NCBI GenBank assembly: GCA_028693975.1
Contig: JAQUUF010000042.1
Location: 1 to 8,283, forward strand
Length of the DNA: 8,283 nt
Direction of reading: 5' to 3'
DNA from: Acidaminococcaceae bacterium
GTDB lineage: Bacteria > Bacillota > Negativicutes > Acidaminococcales > Acidaminococcaceae
The first letter of the stretch is position 1; the number at the start of each line of letters is the position of its first letter. A program made the translations under genes and the position numbers. Under the pieces are notes generated by a model, which saw nothing but the letters and a program-made list of their open reading frames with translations, did not search any database and was not told the DNA's origin. Positions 1 to 5,936 of this stretch are shown here, piece after piece.

Positions 1-214
1 TTTCCTTGTTAGCGCCGTATTTCAGGCTTACACGAATAACATTTTGTTTATTATCCGCTACGACTTCATAATCTTTTATAAATCCTTCTTTTTTCAAAAT
101 CTCAGCAATTGCAGCTTTGATCTTGGAACCGGGGATTTCAACTTTATCGTGGTGAACCGAATTTGCATTACGAATACGTGTAAGCATATCGGCAATCGGG
201 TCAGTCATAACCAT
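1..214 (-). CDS. rpsH: 30S ribosomal protein S8, 5' part (cut by window edge)
   Basis: S8 binds the central domain of 16S rRNA early in small-subunit assembly and, in E. coli, represses the spc operon. Translating the minus strand from ATG at 214-212 gives 71 residues before the left edge, about half of the usual ~130. The N-terminus MVMTDPIADMLTRIRNAN is diagnostic for bacterial S8, and IPGSKIKAAIAEILKKEGFI (residues 27-46) continues the N-terminal domain. A second in-frame ATG lies at 208-206, but AGGAGG at 230-225 sits 10 nt before the first ATG and 16 nt before the second, so the first is chosen. It also gives the MVMTDP start seen in Bacillus S8. The gene follows rpsN by 30 nt, the usual spc order. 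The frame is open to base 1 with no defect, so this is truncation by the window and not a pseudogene. The C-terminal domain is not visible. Confidence 0.97.
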   Translation of the reverse strand, partial: MVMTDPIADMLTRIRNANSVHHDKVEIPGSKIKAAIAEILKKEGFIKDYEVVADNKQNVIRVSLKYGANKE

Positions 215-244
215 GCTTCAATACCCTCCTTCCTATTTTGCTGA

Positions 245-430
245 TTACCAGCTAGCTTTGGTCACTCCGGGGATAGCACCTTTGTAACTATATTCCCGGA
301 AGCAAATACGGCAAATACCGAATTTGCGCATATATCCATGCGGTCTGCCGCATATCTTACAACGATTGTAGCCACGAACCTTAAACTTAGGTTCTGCTTT
401 CCATTTTTCAATAAGGGCTGTCTTAGCCAA
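245..430 (-). CDS. rpsN: 30S ribosomal protein S14, zinc-binding type (type Z)
   Basis: S14 sits in the head of the small subunit beside S3 and S10. At 61 residues it is the short zinc form, not the ~89-101 residue cysteine-free form. A zinc knuckle is visible as C24-X2-C27 and C40-X2-C43, with the family pattern RCKICGRPHGYMRKFGICRI between residues 23 and 42. The start codon is TTG at 430-428. No in-frame ATG gives a plausible N-terminus, MAKTALIEKWK matches the family start, and AGGAGG at 443-438 lies 7 nt upstream, so TTG is well supported. The gene lies 16 nt after rplE and 30 nt before rpsH. Full cysteine ligands predict a zinc requirement. In many Bacillota a zinc-free paralog elsewhere replaces this form when zinc is scarce; whether this genome has one cannot be seen here. 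Confidence 0.97.
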   Translation of the reverse strand: MAKTALIEKWKAEPKFKVRGYNRCKICGRPHGYMRKFGICRICFREYSYKGAIPGVTKASW

Positions 431-437
431 GGTATTT

Positions 438-443
438 CCTCCT
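438..443 (-). promoter_or_regulatory. Ribosome binding site fixing the TTG start of rpsN
   Basis: The minus strand reads AGGAGG here, 7 nt before the TTG at 430-428. It lies within a few bases of the rplE stop codon (449-447). A full-strength site at optimal spacing is the main reason to accept TTG as the rpsN start. Confidence 0.85.
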
Positions 444-446
444 AAC

Positions 447-992
447 TTATGCGCCGAAAGGCATACCGAGAAGTCTCAGTAATTCTCTAGCTTCTTCGTC
501 TGTCTTGGCGGTCGTCACAATGATAATATCCATTCCACGTACTTTATCAATCTTATCATATTCAATTTCCGGGAAAATCAATTGTTCTTTCATGCCCATA
601 GAGTAATTACCACGTCCATCAAAGGACTTGGGGCTTACACCACGAAAGTCACGTACACGAGGAAGCGCAATGTTCATCAGTTTATCTAAGAACTGATACA
701 TACGAGCGCCACGCAAAGTAACCTTGGTACCAATAGGCATTCCTTGGCGGACTTTAAATGCTGCAATAGATTTTTTAGCTTTGGTAATAACGGGTCTTTG
801 CCCGGCAATCAAAGTCAAATCACCTACAGCGGCTTCAATGGACTTGCTGTTGGTGACAGCATCACCACAGCCAATATTAATAACTACTTTTTCAACTTTA
901 GGAATTTCATTAACATTATTATAATTGAATTTATCCATCATGCCTTTTGTGGCTTCGGACAAATATTTCTCTTGCAATCTTGTTACTGCCAT
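447..992 (-). CDS. rplE: 50S ribosomal protein L5
   Basis: L5 binds 5S rRNA and helps form the central protuberance, contacting P-site tRNA and bridging to S13. The protein is 181 residues (family ~179). Visible family stretches are the L5 signature LIAGQRPVITKAKKSIAAFK (61-80), VRQGMPIGTKVTLRG (81-95), RDFRGV (114-119) and IFPEIEYDK (139-147). The frame extends one codon further upstream to a TTG at 995-993, but AGGAGG at 1005-1000 is only 4 nt from that TTG and 7 nt from ATG 992-990. The product MAVTRLQEKY also fits the family, so ATG is chosen. The gene follows rplX by 23 nt and precedes rpsN by 16 nt. In E. coli the region around this start carries the S8 operator; I saw no convincing copy here. 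Confidence 0.98.
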   Translation of the reverse strand: MAVTRLQEKYLSEATKGMMDKFNYNNVNEIPKVEKVVINIGCGDAVTNSKSIEAAVGDLTLIAGQRPVITKAKKSIAAFKVRQGMPIGTKVTLRGARMYQFLDKLMNIALPRVRDFRGVSPKSFDGRGNYSMGMKEQLIFPEIEYDKIDKVRGMDIIIVTTAKTDEEARELLRLLGMPFGA

Positions 993-1015
993 CAATAATC
1001 CTCCTTTCCCGGATT

Positions 1016-1345
1016 TTATTTATCGATTACTTCGCCACATTTTTTGCAGGTTCTGGCAAAACCGCCTGCAACAGCGGACTTCTTAATACGAGTAGCTTTT
1101 TTACAAGCTGGGCAAATCAACATGACCTTGGAAGAAGCAATAGCAGCTTCCTTCACGATGATACCACCTTGAGGATTACCTTGAGAAGGTTTGGTGTGAC
1201 GCTTAACTTTGTTAACGCCCTCTACCACAACTTTGGACTTCTTAGGTAATGCTTCAACGATCTTGCCTTTCTTGCCTTTATCTTTACCAGACAAAACCAC
1301 AACGGTATCGCCTTTACGTACATGCATTTTAACTGCAGTAGCCAT
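1016..1345 (-). CDS. rplX: 50S ribosomal protein L24, four-cysteine form
   Basis: L24 is an assembly initiator that binds near the 5' end of 23S rRNA. The product is 109 residues. A KOW motif occupies about residues 8-35 (VRKGDTVVVLSGKDKGKKGK at 9-28), followed by VNKVKRHTKPSQGNPQGGI at 44-62, both typical of bacterial L24. The C-terminal part carries C78-X2-C81 and C100-X2-C103, arranged like a zinc ribbon; many bacterial L24 proteins lack these cysteines. The start is ATG 1345-1343, with AGGAGG at 1362-1357, 11 nt upstream. Met7 is an alternative, but it would be 29 nt from that site and would lose an N-terminus of normal length. The gene lies 37 nt after rplN and 23 nt before rplE. The family assignment is certain; zinc binding is inference. 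Confidence 0.98.
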   Translation of the reverse strand: MATAVKMHVRKGDTVVVLSGKDKGKKGKIVEALPKKSKVVVEGVNKVKRHTKPSQGNPQGGIIVKEAAIASSKVMLICPACKKATRIKKSAVAGGFARTCKKCGEVIDK

Positions 1346-1382
1346 GTTTCAAAACACCTCCTTATTCAGTGCGTATTTTTTA

Positions 1383-1751
1383 TTAGAGCACTTCCGGTGC
1401 CAATGAAATAATCTTCATGTAATCTTTGTCACGCAGCTCGCGAGCTACTGGCCCAAAGATACGAGTTCCAACCGGGCTCTTGTCATCTTTGATCAAAACA
1501 GCAGCATTCTCATCGAAACGGATATAAGAACCATCAGCACGACGTACACCCTTTACAGAACGTACTACAACGGCCTTTGCTACTTGACCCTTTTGGACAA
1601 CGCCACCGGGTGATGCGTCTTTAACTGCGCAAACAATTACATCACCGATATTAGCATATTTGCGATAAGAACCGCCCAATACGCGGATACACATAACTTT
1701 TTTAGCGCCGGTGTTATCTCCGACATTAAGAATAGTTTGTTGTTGTATCAT
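1383..1751 (-). CDS. rplN: 50S ribosomal protein L14
   Basis: L14 lies at the subunit interface, contacts 16S rRNA in an intersubunit bridge, and is the docking site for the silencing factor RsfS. Its 122 residues equal the usual family length. Motifs seen are MIQQQTILNV (1-10), GDNTGAK (11-17) and the C-terminal GTRIFGPVARELR (95-107), all near-invariant in bacterial L14. The start is ATG 1751-1749 with GGAGG at 1767-1763, 11 nt upstream. It is the first gene of the spc block, and the 40-nt gap from rpsQ contains neither a terminator nor a recognisable promoter, so it is probably co-transcribed with the S10 block. A small inverted repeat in that gap abuts the ribosome binding site and is listed under findings. 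Confidence 0.98.
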   Translation of the reverse strand: MIQQQTILNVGDNTGAKKVMCIRVLGGSYRKYANIGDVIVCAVKDASPGGVVQKGQVAKAVVVRSVKGVRRADGSYIRFDENAAVLIKDDKSPVGTRIFGPVARELRDKDYMKIISLAPEVL

Positions 1752-1791
1752 GGTTTGTTTTACCTCCCTGCCAAACTAATCTTCTGGCAAA

Positions 1792-2052
1792 TTATTTTGC
1801 ACGCTCCAAAATTTCAACTACACGCCAGCATTTATCCTTAGATAATGGACGAGTCTGCACAATTTTAACTGTATCGCCAACATGTGCTTCATTGTTTTCA
1901 TCATGGGCTTTAAATTTGATAGTGTGTTTTACTCCTTTGTGATAAAGAGGATGCTGTACCAAACGCTCAAGAGCTACGACAACAGTCTTTTGCATTTTGT
2001 CGCTTACTACTTTACCAACACGGGTCACACGTAAGTTTCTTTGTTCTGTCAC
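1792..2052 (-). CDS. rpsQ: 30S ribosomal protein S17
   Basis: S17 is a primary 16S rRNA binding protein of the small-subunit body with an OB fold. The 86 residues match the family (84-88). The N-terminal RVGKVVSDKMQKTVVVALER (11-30) and the S17 signature GDTVKIVQTRPLS (59-71) are clear. The start codon is GTG at 2052-2050. AGGAGG at 2067-2062 is 9 nt upstream, and MTEQRNLRVTRVGKV aligns with family N-termini, so GTG is well supported. The gene follows rpmC by 38 nt and is the last gene of the classical S10 operon. In E. coli the spc promoter lies after it, but here only 40 nt separate it from rplN. Confidence 0.98.
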   Translation of the reverse strand: MTEQRNLRVTRVGKVVSDKMQKTVVVALERLVQHPLYHKGVKHTIKFKAHDENNEAHVGDTVKIVQTRPLSKDKCWRVVEILERAK

Positions 2053-2090
2053 GAAAATGTTCCTCCTTCGCTTAGATTAAAACTATAATA

Positions 2091-2285
2091 TTAAGCATTA
2101 ATTTCACGTTCACGTTGTACTGTTTTAATACGAGCAATGGACTTTTTGATATCCTTAATCTTCATAGGATTTTCGCATTGTCCGGTTGCCATTTGAAAAC
2201 GTAAATTAAAAAGCTCTTCTTTTAGACCTGCTAATTTAGTATCTAATTCAGCAGCGCTTAAATCACGAATCTCTGTTGTTTTCAT
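2091..2285 (-). CDS. rpmC: 50S ribosomal protein L29
   Basis: L29 sits beside L23 at the polypeptide tunnel exit, where trigger factor and the signal recognition particle dock. The product is 64 residues, normal for the family, and is a predicted two-helix hairpin. The family pattern runs from KEELFNLRFQMATGQCENP (22-40) into IKDIKKSIARIKTVQRE (43-59). The ATG at 2285-2283 shares its A with the rplP stop (TAATG), which suggests translational coupling. No AGGAGG precedes it. The only pairing candidate is GGTGA at 2296-2292, 6 nt upstream, so this is one of two genes here with a non-canonical ribosome binding site. Confidence 0.97.
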   Translation of the reverse strand: MKTTEIRDLSAAELDTKLAGLKEELFNLRFQMATGQCENPMKIKDIKKSIARIKTVQREREINA

Positions 2286-2743
2286 TAGGCTTCACCACCC
2301 ACTTTATTTTCTCTAGCGGCTAGTTCGGCTTCCAACTGAGCTTTGGAAACGAATTTAGTTTTGATAGGCAACTTGTGGCCTGCCAAACGCATAGCTTCTT
2401 TGGCAATGTCTTCAGTAACGCCGTTCATTTCGAACAACACGCGTCCTGGCTTAACAACTGCTACCCAATACTCAGGAGAACCTTTACCACTACCCATACG
2501 GGTCTCAGCCGGTTTAGCTGTGATAGGCTTGTCCGGGAAAATTTGAATCCATACTTGACCGCCACGTTTGATGTAACGGGTCATAGCAATACGAGCTGCT
2601 TCAATCTGACGATTAGTAATCCAAGCTGGTTCCAAAGCAACCAAACCGTAATCACCATGAGCAATTGTATTACCACGCATAGCACGACCGGTCATACGGC
2701 CTCTATGTTGTTTACGATGCTTTACTCTCTTTGGTAATAACAT
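2285..2743 (-). CDS. rplP: 50S ribosomal protein L16
   Basis: L16 organises the A-site tRNA elbow region and 5S rRNA contacts on the large subunit and is added late in assembly. The protein is 152 residues, a little longer than the usual 136-147. The extra length is a charged C-terminal tail, roughly AQLEAELAARENKVGGEA at 135-152. Family marks are MLLPKRVKHRKQHRGRMTGR (1-20), the segment AHGDYGLVALEPAWITNRQI (28-47), and TRMGSGKG (81-88) with Arg82, the position hydroxylated by YcfD/RoxA in E. coli; whether it is modified here is unknown. The ATG overlaps the rpsC stop as TAATG, with AGGAGG at 2758-2753, 9 nt upstream. The stop in turn overlaps the rpmC start, so rpsC-rplP-rpmC is a coupled trio. 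Confidence 0.98.
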   Translation of the reverse strand: MLLPKRVKHRKQHRGRMTGRAMRGNTIAHGDYGLVALEPAWITNRQIEAARIAMTRYIKRGGQVWIQIFPDKPITAKPAETRMGSGKGSPEYWVAVVKPGRVLFEMNGVTEDIAKEAMRLAGHKLPIKTKFVSKAQLEAELAARENKVGGEA

Positions 2744-3420
2744 TAGTTCACGCCTCCTTCTTGCGGAGCAACCTTTTTGGGTTGTTCTTTGCTTTCAGGA
2801 AGAACTTCACCTTTGTAAATCCAAACCTTTACACCAATACGACCATAGGTTGTATGAGCTTCAGCAGTACCATAATCGATATCTGCACGCAAAGTGTGTA
2901 GAGGAATGCTTCCTTCACGATAGCTTTCGCTACGAGCGATTTCAGCGCCACCTAAGCGGCCACCTAATTGAATCTTGATACCTTTTGCTCCCATACGCAT
3001 TGTACGGCCTACGCTTTGCTTCATAGCACGGCGGAAAGCAATACGGCGCTCCAATTGAGAAGCAATGTTTTCAGCAACCAAGGTTGCATCCATATCAGGT
3101 TGTTTAATTTCAACAATATTAATATCAATATTGCTATCAGTCATTTTTTTCAAATCGCCTTTCAGCAATTCAATATTGCTGCCTTGACGACCAATTACCA
3201 TACCAGGCTTTGCTGTATGAATTGAAATACGAGTCTTTTGAGCGGCTCTTTCAATCTCTACTCGGGAAATGCCAGATAAGAATAATTTCTCTTTTATAAA
3301 CTCACGAATCTTAATGTCTTCCAACAAGAATTTTTCATAGTCTTTGTCAGCGAACCATCTGGAATCCCAGTCTTTAATTACACCAACACGAAAACCATGC
3401 GGATTAACTTTTTGACCCAC
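2743..3420 (-). CDS. rpsC: 30S ribosomal protein S3
   Basis: S3 lies at the mRNA entry tunnel of the small subunit and contributes to mRNA helicase activity with S4 and S5. Its 225 residues are typical (207-233). MGQKVNPHGFRVGVIKDWDS (1-20) is diagnostic. A type II KH domain follows, with its GXXG loop GRQG at 77-80, and a C-terminal domain contains GRLGGAEIARSE and TYGRIGVKVWIYKGE. The start is GTG at 3420-3418, supported by AGGAGG at 3435-3430, 9 nt upstream, and by the invariant N-terminus directly after it. The gene is 26 nt downstream of rplV, and its stop overlaps the rplP start by one base. Confidence 0.98.
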   Translation of the reverse strand: MGQKVNPHGFRVGVIKDWDSRWFADKDYEKFLLEDIKIREFIKEKLFLSGISRVEIERAAQKTRISIHTAKPGMVIGRQGSNIELLKGDLKKMTDSNIDINIVEIKQPDMDATLVAENIASQLERRIAFRRAMKQSVGRTMRMGAKGIKIQLGGRLGGAEIARSESYREGSIPLHTLRADIDYGTAEAHTTYGRIGVKVWIYKGEVLPESKEQPKKVAPQEGGVN

Positions 3421-3446
3421 TATCGATTCCCTCCTTTTCTAGGATA

Positions 3447-3782
3447 TTATTTCTCTGCAACCGCTACTGTTACATGGCAGGAATGTTTCAAAATCTTGAA
3501 AGCCTGTCCACGAGAGCGGGGATGAATTCTCTTCATAACCGGACCTTGGTCTACAAATGCACTAGACACGATTAGGTTATCAACATTCATATCATAATTA
3601 TGTTCGGCATTAGCTACTGCACTGTGCAAAACTTTTTCTACTACCTCAGAACCAACCTTAGGGGTGTGTTTGAGGATTGCAAAGGCTTCACCAACGGATT
3701 TACCGCGGATGATATCCACCACTATACGCACCTTGCGTGGAGCGATGCGAACATATCTTGCAATTGCTTTAGATTCTTCCAT
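3447..3782 (-). CDS. rplV: 50S ribosomal protein L22
   Basis: L22 contacts all domains of 23S rRNA, and its long beta-hairpin lines the exit tunnel near the macrolide site and the SecM-type arrest constriction. The protein is 111 residues (family 110-118). The N-terminal half carries ARYVRIAPRKVRIVVDIIRG (8-27), and AVANAEHNYDMN (55-66) is characteristic. The hairpin spans about residues 78-100, with GPVMKRIHPRSRGQAFKILK at 80-99; no insertion or deletion of the kind linked to macrolide resistance is apparent. The start is ATG 3782-3780, giving MEESKAIARYVR. The upstream region lacks AGGAGG and has only a G-run. The gap from rpsS is 21 nt. Confidence 0.98.
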   Translation of the reverse strand: MEESKAIARYVRIAPRKVRIVVDIIRGKSVGEAFAILKHTPKVGSEVVEKVLHSAVANAEHNYDMNVDNLIVSSAFVDQGPVMKRIHPRSRGQAFKILKHSCHVTVAVAEK

Positions 3783-3793
3783 CGTTTAGTGTT

Positions 3794-3800
3794 CCCCTTT
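3794..3800 (-). promoter_or_regulatory. Weak ribosome binding site of rplV
   Basis: The minus strand reads AAAGGGG here, 11 nt before the rplV ATG. It lacks the central A of AGGAGG, so pairing to the 16S tail needs a G-U wobble. A TAAGGG formed by the rpsS stop (3806-3801) is too distant to help. Other genes in the window, apart from rpmC, have a GGAGG core, so rplV translation may depend on ribosomes finishing rpsS. Confidence 0.55.
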
Positions 3801-3803
3801 CCC

Positions 3804-4106
3804 TTATTTTGGTTTGTTTGCTGCAGATGCACCTGCAACTTCGGTAGACTTATCTCCATGACCTCTGAACAAACGAGTCGGTGCGAATTCGCCCAACTTG
3901 TGTCCAACCATATCTTCAGTAATATATACAGGCACATGTTTACGACCGTCATGAACGGCAATAGTATGGCCTAAAAAATCAGGAATAATGGTAGAACTGC
4001 GGGACCAAGTTTTAACAACTTTTTTCTCACTAGCCGCGTTCAAAGTCTCGATCTTTTTCAGCAGACTCGCATGGACATAAGGTCCCTTTTTAACTGATCT
4101 GGACAT
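3804..4106 (-). CDS. rpsS: 30S ribosomal protein S19
   Basis: S19 forms the S13-S19 pair in the small-subunit head and contacts tRNA and the large subunit. It is 100 residues, against 92-93 usually. The extra residues are a C-terminal tail (STEVAGASAANKPK at 87-100) rich in small polar residues. MSRSVKKGPYVHASLLKKIE (1-20), TWSRSSTIIPDFLGHTIAVH (33-52) and the S19 signature ITEDMVGHKLGEFAPTR (62-78) are all intact. The start is ATG 4106-4104 with AGGAGG at 4120-4115, 8 nt upstream. The gene lies 27 nt after rplB and 21 nt before rplV, the standard S10 order. Confidence 0.98.
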   Translation of the reverse strand: MSRSVKKGPYVHASLLKKIETLNAASEKKVVKTWSRSSTIIPDFLGHTIAVHDGRKHVPVYITEDMVGHKLGEFAPTRLFRGHGDKSTEVAGASAANKPK

Positions 4107-4133
4107 TATGTATGCCTCCTTTCTTCAATCCTG

Positions 4134-4964
4134 TTATTTCGTTCTACGTTTTAGAATCAATTTGGTAGAAGCTTTTTTAACCCTACGGGTTCTAGTACCG
4201 AAAGCACTCTTACCCCAAGGAGTAACAGGACGCTTACGACCAACTGGAGAATGACCTTCACCACCACCATGTGGATGGTCGTTAGGATTCATTACAACAC
4301 CGCGGTTAGCCGGACGAATACCGAGCCAACGAGAACGGCCTGCTTTACCAATAGTAATGTTTTCATGATCAAGGTTACCGATTTGACCAATGGTTGCACG
4401 GCAATTGATGTGTACTTTGCGAAGTTCACCGGAAGGCATACGCAACAAAGCATAATCTCCTTCTTTAGCCATCAACTGGATACCAGCACCGGCACTACGT
4501 GCCAACTGACCACCCTTACCAATCTTCATTTCCACATTGTGTACCATAGTACCTAGAGGAATGCTCTTTAATGGTAAGCTGTTACCAATCTTAATGTCTG
4601 TTGCTTCGCCGCTAATGATAACATCGCCAACTTGTAAGCCCAAAGGAGCCAAGATGTAACGTTTTTCGCCATCAGCGTAGTTCAACAAAGCAATGTTAGC
4701 GCTGCGATTAGGGTCGTACTCAATGGTAGCTACCTTAGCAGGAACATTATCTTTATTACGTTTAAAATCAATAACACGATATTGGCGCTTGTGTCCGCCG
4801 CCTTGATGGCGTACAGTCATTTTACCGGTGTTATTGCGACCAGCGTGTTTTTGTAGTTTTTCTACTAAAGCACGGTGGGGCTTATCAGTCGTAATCTCTT
4901 CGAAGGTAGACACTGTAATAAAGCGTCTTGAAGGAGAATACGGGTTAAAGCTTTTAATAGCCAT
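4134..4964 (-). CDS. rplB: 50S ribosomal protein L2
   Basis: L2 is one of the largest and most conserved large-subunit proteins, needed for subunit association and close to the peptidyl transferase centre. The 276 residues match the family (273-277). The N-terminal RNA-binding OB-like domain includes VRHQGGGHKRQYRVIDFKRN (51-70). The C-terminal SH3-like domain holds ARSAGAGIQLMAKEGDYALL (155-174). The hallmark DHPHGGGEG is at 229-237, where His230 corresponds to the functionally important His229 of E. coli, followed by the basic tail GTRTRRVKKASTKLILKRR. The start is ATG 4964-4962 with AGGAGG at 4978-4973, 8 nt upstream. The gap from rplW is 23 nt. Confidence 0.99.
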   Translation of the reverse strand: MAIKSFNPYSPSRRFITVSTFEEITTDKPHRALVEKLQKHAGRNNTGKMTVRHQGGGHKRQYRVIDFKRNKDNVPAKVATIEYDPNRSANIALLNYADGEKRYILAPLGLQVGDVIISGEATDIKIGNSLPLKSIPLGTMVHNVEMKIGKGGQLARSAGAGIQLMAKEGDYALLRMPSGELRKVHINCRATIGQIGNLDHENITIGKAGRSRWLGIRPANRGVVMNPNDHPHGGGEGHSPVGRKRPVTPWGKSAFGTRTRRVKKASTKLILKRRTK

Positions 4965-4987
4965 GTTATTTACCTCCTAAATGCTAA

Positions 4988-5278
4988 TTACATTCCTTCG
5001 AAAAGCGGAATCGTATTGCCTTCTGCAAGCTTTACAATTGCTTTCTTATAATCGGAACGCTTTCCTTCAGATTTGCCCATGCGTTTTGTTTTGCCAAAAA
5101 CGCGGATAGTGTTTACATTTACTACCTTTACGTTGAAGATTGCTTCAACTGCTTGGCGGATTTCAGTTTTGTTAGCGCCTAAAGCTACTTTAAAGGTGTA
5201 TTTGTTGTCTTGCATCATTGCGGAAGTTTTTTCCGTAACGATTGGTTTTAATAAAATATCACGAGGATTAGCAGCCAT
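4988..5278 (-). CDS. rplW: 50S ribosomal protein L23
   Basis: L23 forms the main docking site for trigger factor and the signal recognition particle at the exit tunnel. Its 96 residues are typical. Visible family stretches are DILLKPIVTEKT (7-18), ANKTEIRQAVEAIFNVKVVN (35-54) and RSDYKKAIVKLAEG (74-87). ATG 5278-5276 overlaps the rplD stop by one base (TAATG). AGGAGG at 5294-5289 lies inside the rplD coding end, 10 nt upstream, so translation is probably coupled to L4. The gap to rplB is 23 nt. Confidence 0.98.
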   Translation of the reverse strand: MAANPRDILLKPIVTEKTSAMMQDNKYTFKVALGANKTEIRQAVEAIFNVKVVNVNTIRVFGKTKRMGKSEGKRSDYKKAIVKLAEGNTIPLFEGM

Positions 5279-5907
5279 TATGCGAGCACCTCCTCTATTT
5301 TAGCTACAGCATCTTTAGAGAGCAGAACTTTTTCGTTATGCAATAAATCAAAAACATTTAAGCCGCCGTTAGAAAGAGCTTTAACCTTAGGCATATTACG
5401 AGAAGACAAGATTACATTCTCGTTGGAACCGTCAGTGATAATCAAAGCTTTCTTATCTGTAGCTTCAAAATTTTTGAGCATTTCTACTACATTCTTAGTC
5501 TTAGGTTCAGCAAAAGTCAAACCATCAACTACTACCAATTCGCCTGCAGCCACTTTAGCAGACAATGCACAACGAATAGCTAAGCGACGAGCTTTACGAG
5601 GCATATCCTTTGCATGGCTTCTAGGTTGAGGTCCAAAAGTGGTACCACCACCAACCCACAATGGGGAACGAATGGAGCCGGAACGAGCACGGCCAGTTCC
5701 TTTTTGTTTCCAAGGTTTCTTGCCGCCGCCGCGAACTTGTCCGCGAGTCTTGCTGGCATGAGTACCTTGACGCTCATTGGCTTGTTGCATTACAACTGCT
5801 TGATGAACAACAGCTTCGTTGAATTCAACACCAAAGACGTAATCCATTAATTCTATTTCTTCACCGGTCTTTTTGCCGGTAATGTCATATACTGATAATT
5901 TTGGCAT
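5278..5907 (-). CDS. rplD: 50S ribosomal protein L4
   Basis: L4 has a globular domain on the large-subunit surface and a long loop that reaches the exit tunnel beside L22. In E. coli it also represses its own S10 operon by binding the leader. The 209 residues match the family (~201-207). The loop lies around residues 46-95 and includes KPWKQKGTGRAR (64-75), the segment where macrolide-resistance substitutions occur in other bacteria; it looks wild type. Later motifs are SHAKDMPRKARRLAIRCALS (97-116) and the C-terminal GGLNVFDLLHNEKVLLSKDA. The start is ATG 5907-5905 with AGGAGG at 5921-5916, 8 nt upstream. It follows rplC by 29 nt and overlaps rplW by one base. Confidence 0.98.
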   Translation of the reverse strand: MPKLSVYDITGKKTGEEIELMDYVFGVEFNEAVVHQAVVMQQANERQGTHASKTRGQVRGGGKKPWKQKGTGRARSGSIRSPLWVGGGTTFGPQPRSHAKDMPRKARRLAIRCALSAKVAAGELVVVDGLTFAEPKTKNVVEMLKNFEATDKKALIITDGSNENVILSSRNMPKVKALSNGGLNVFDLLHNEKVLLSKDAVAKIEEVLA

Positions 5908-5936
5908 TTAAACGCCCTCCTTCCTTTTACTCTATC

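Noticed and set aside
993..995. TTG one codon upstream of the rplE ATG as an alternative start
   Set aside because: Only 4 nt from AGGAGG, whereas the ATG at 992 is 7 nt away and gives the family-like N-terminus.
985..1020. S8 translational operator at the rplX-rplE junction, as in the E. coli spc operon
   Set aside because: The 23-nt junction contains little beyond the ribosome binding site, and I could not find a helix resembling the 16S S8 site around the rplE start.
3722..3961. Minus-strand 79-codon frame spanning the rpsS-rplV junction
   Set aside because: It is an out-of-frame reading of rpsS and the start of rplV, with no ribosome binding site and no recognisable product.
3600..3974. 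Plus-strand open frame opposite rplV and rpsS
   Set aside because: Antisense to two highly conserved ribosomal genes; no family resemblance. The same applies to the frames at 2375-2737 and 4251-4556.
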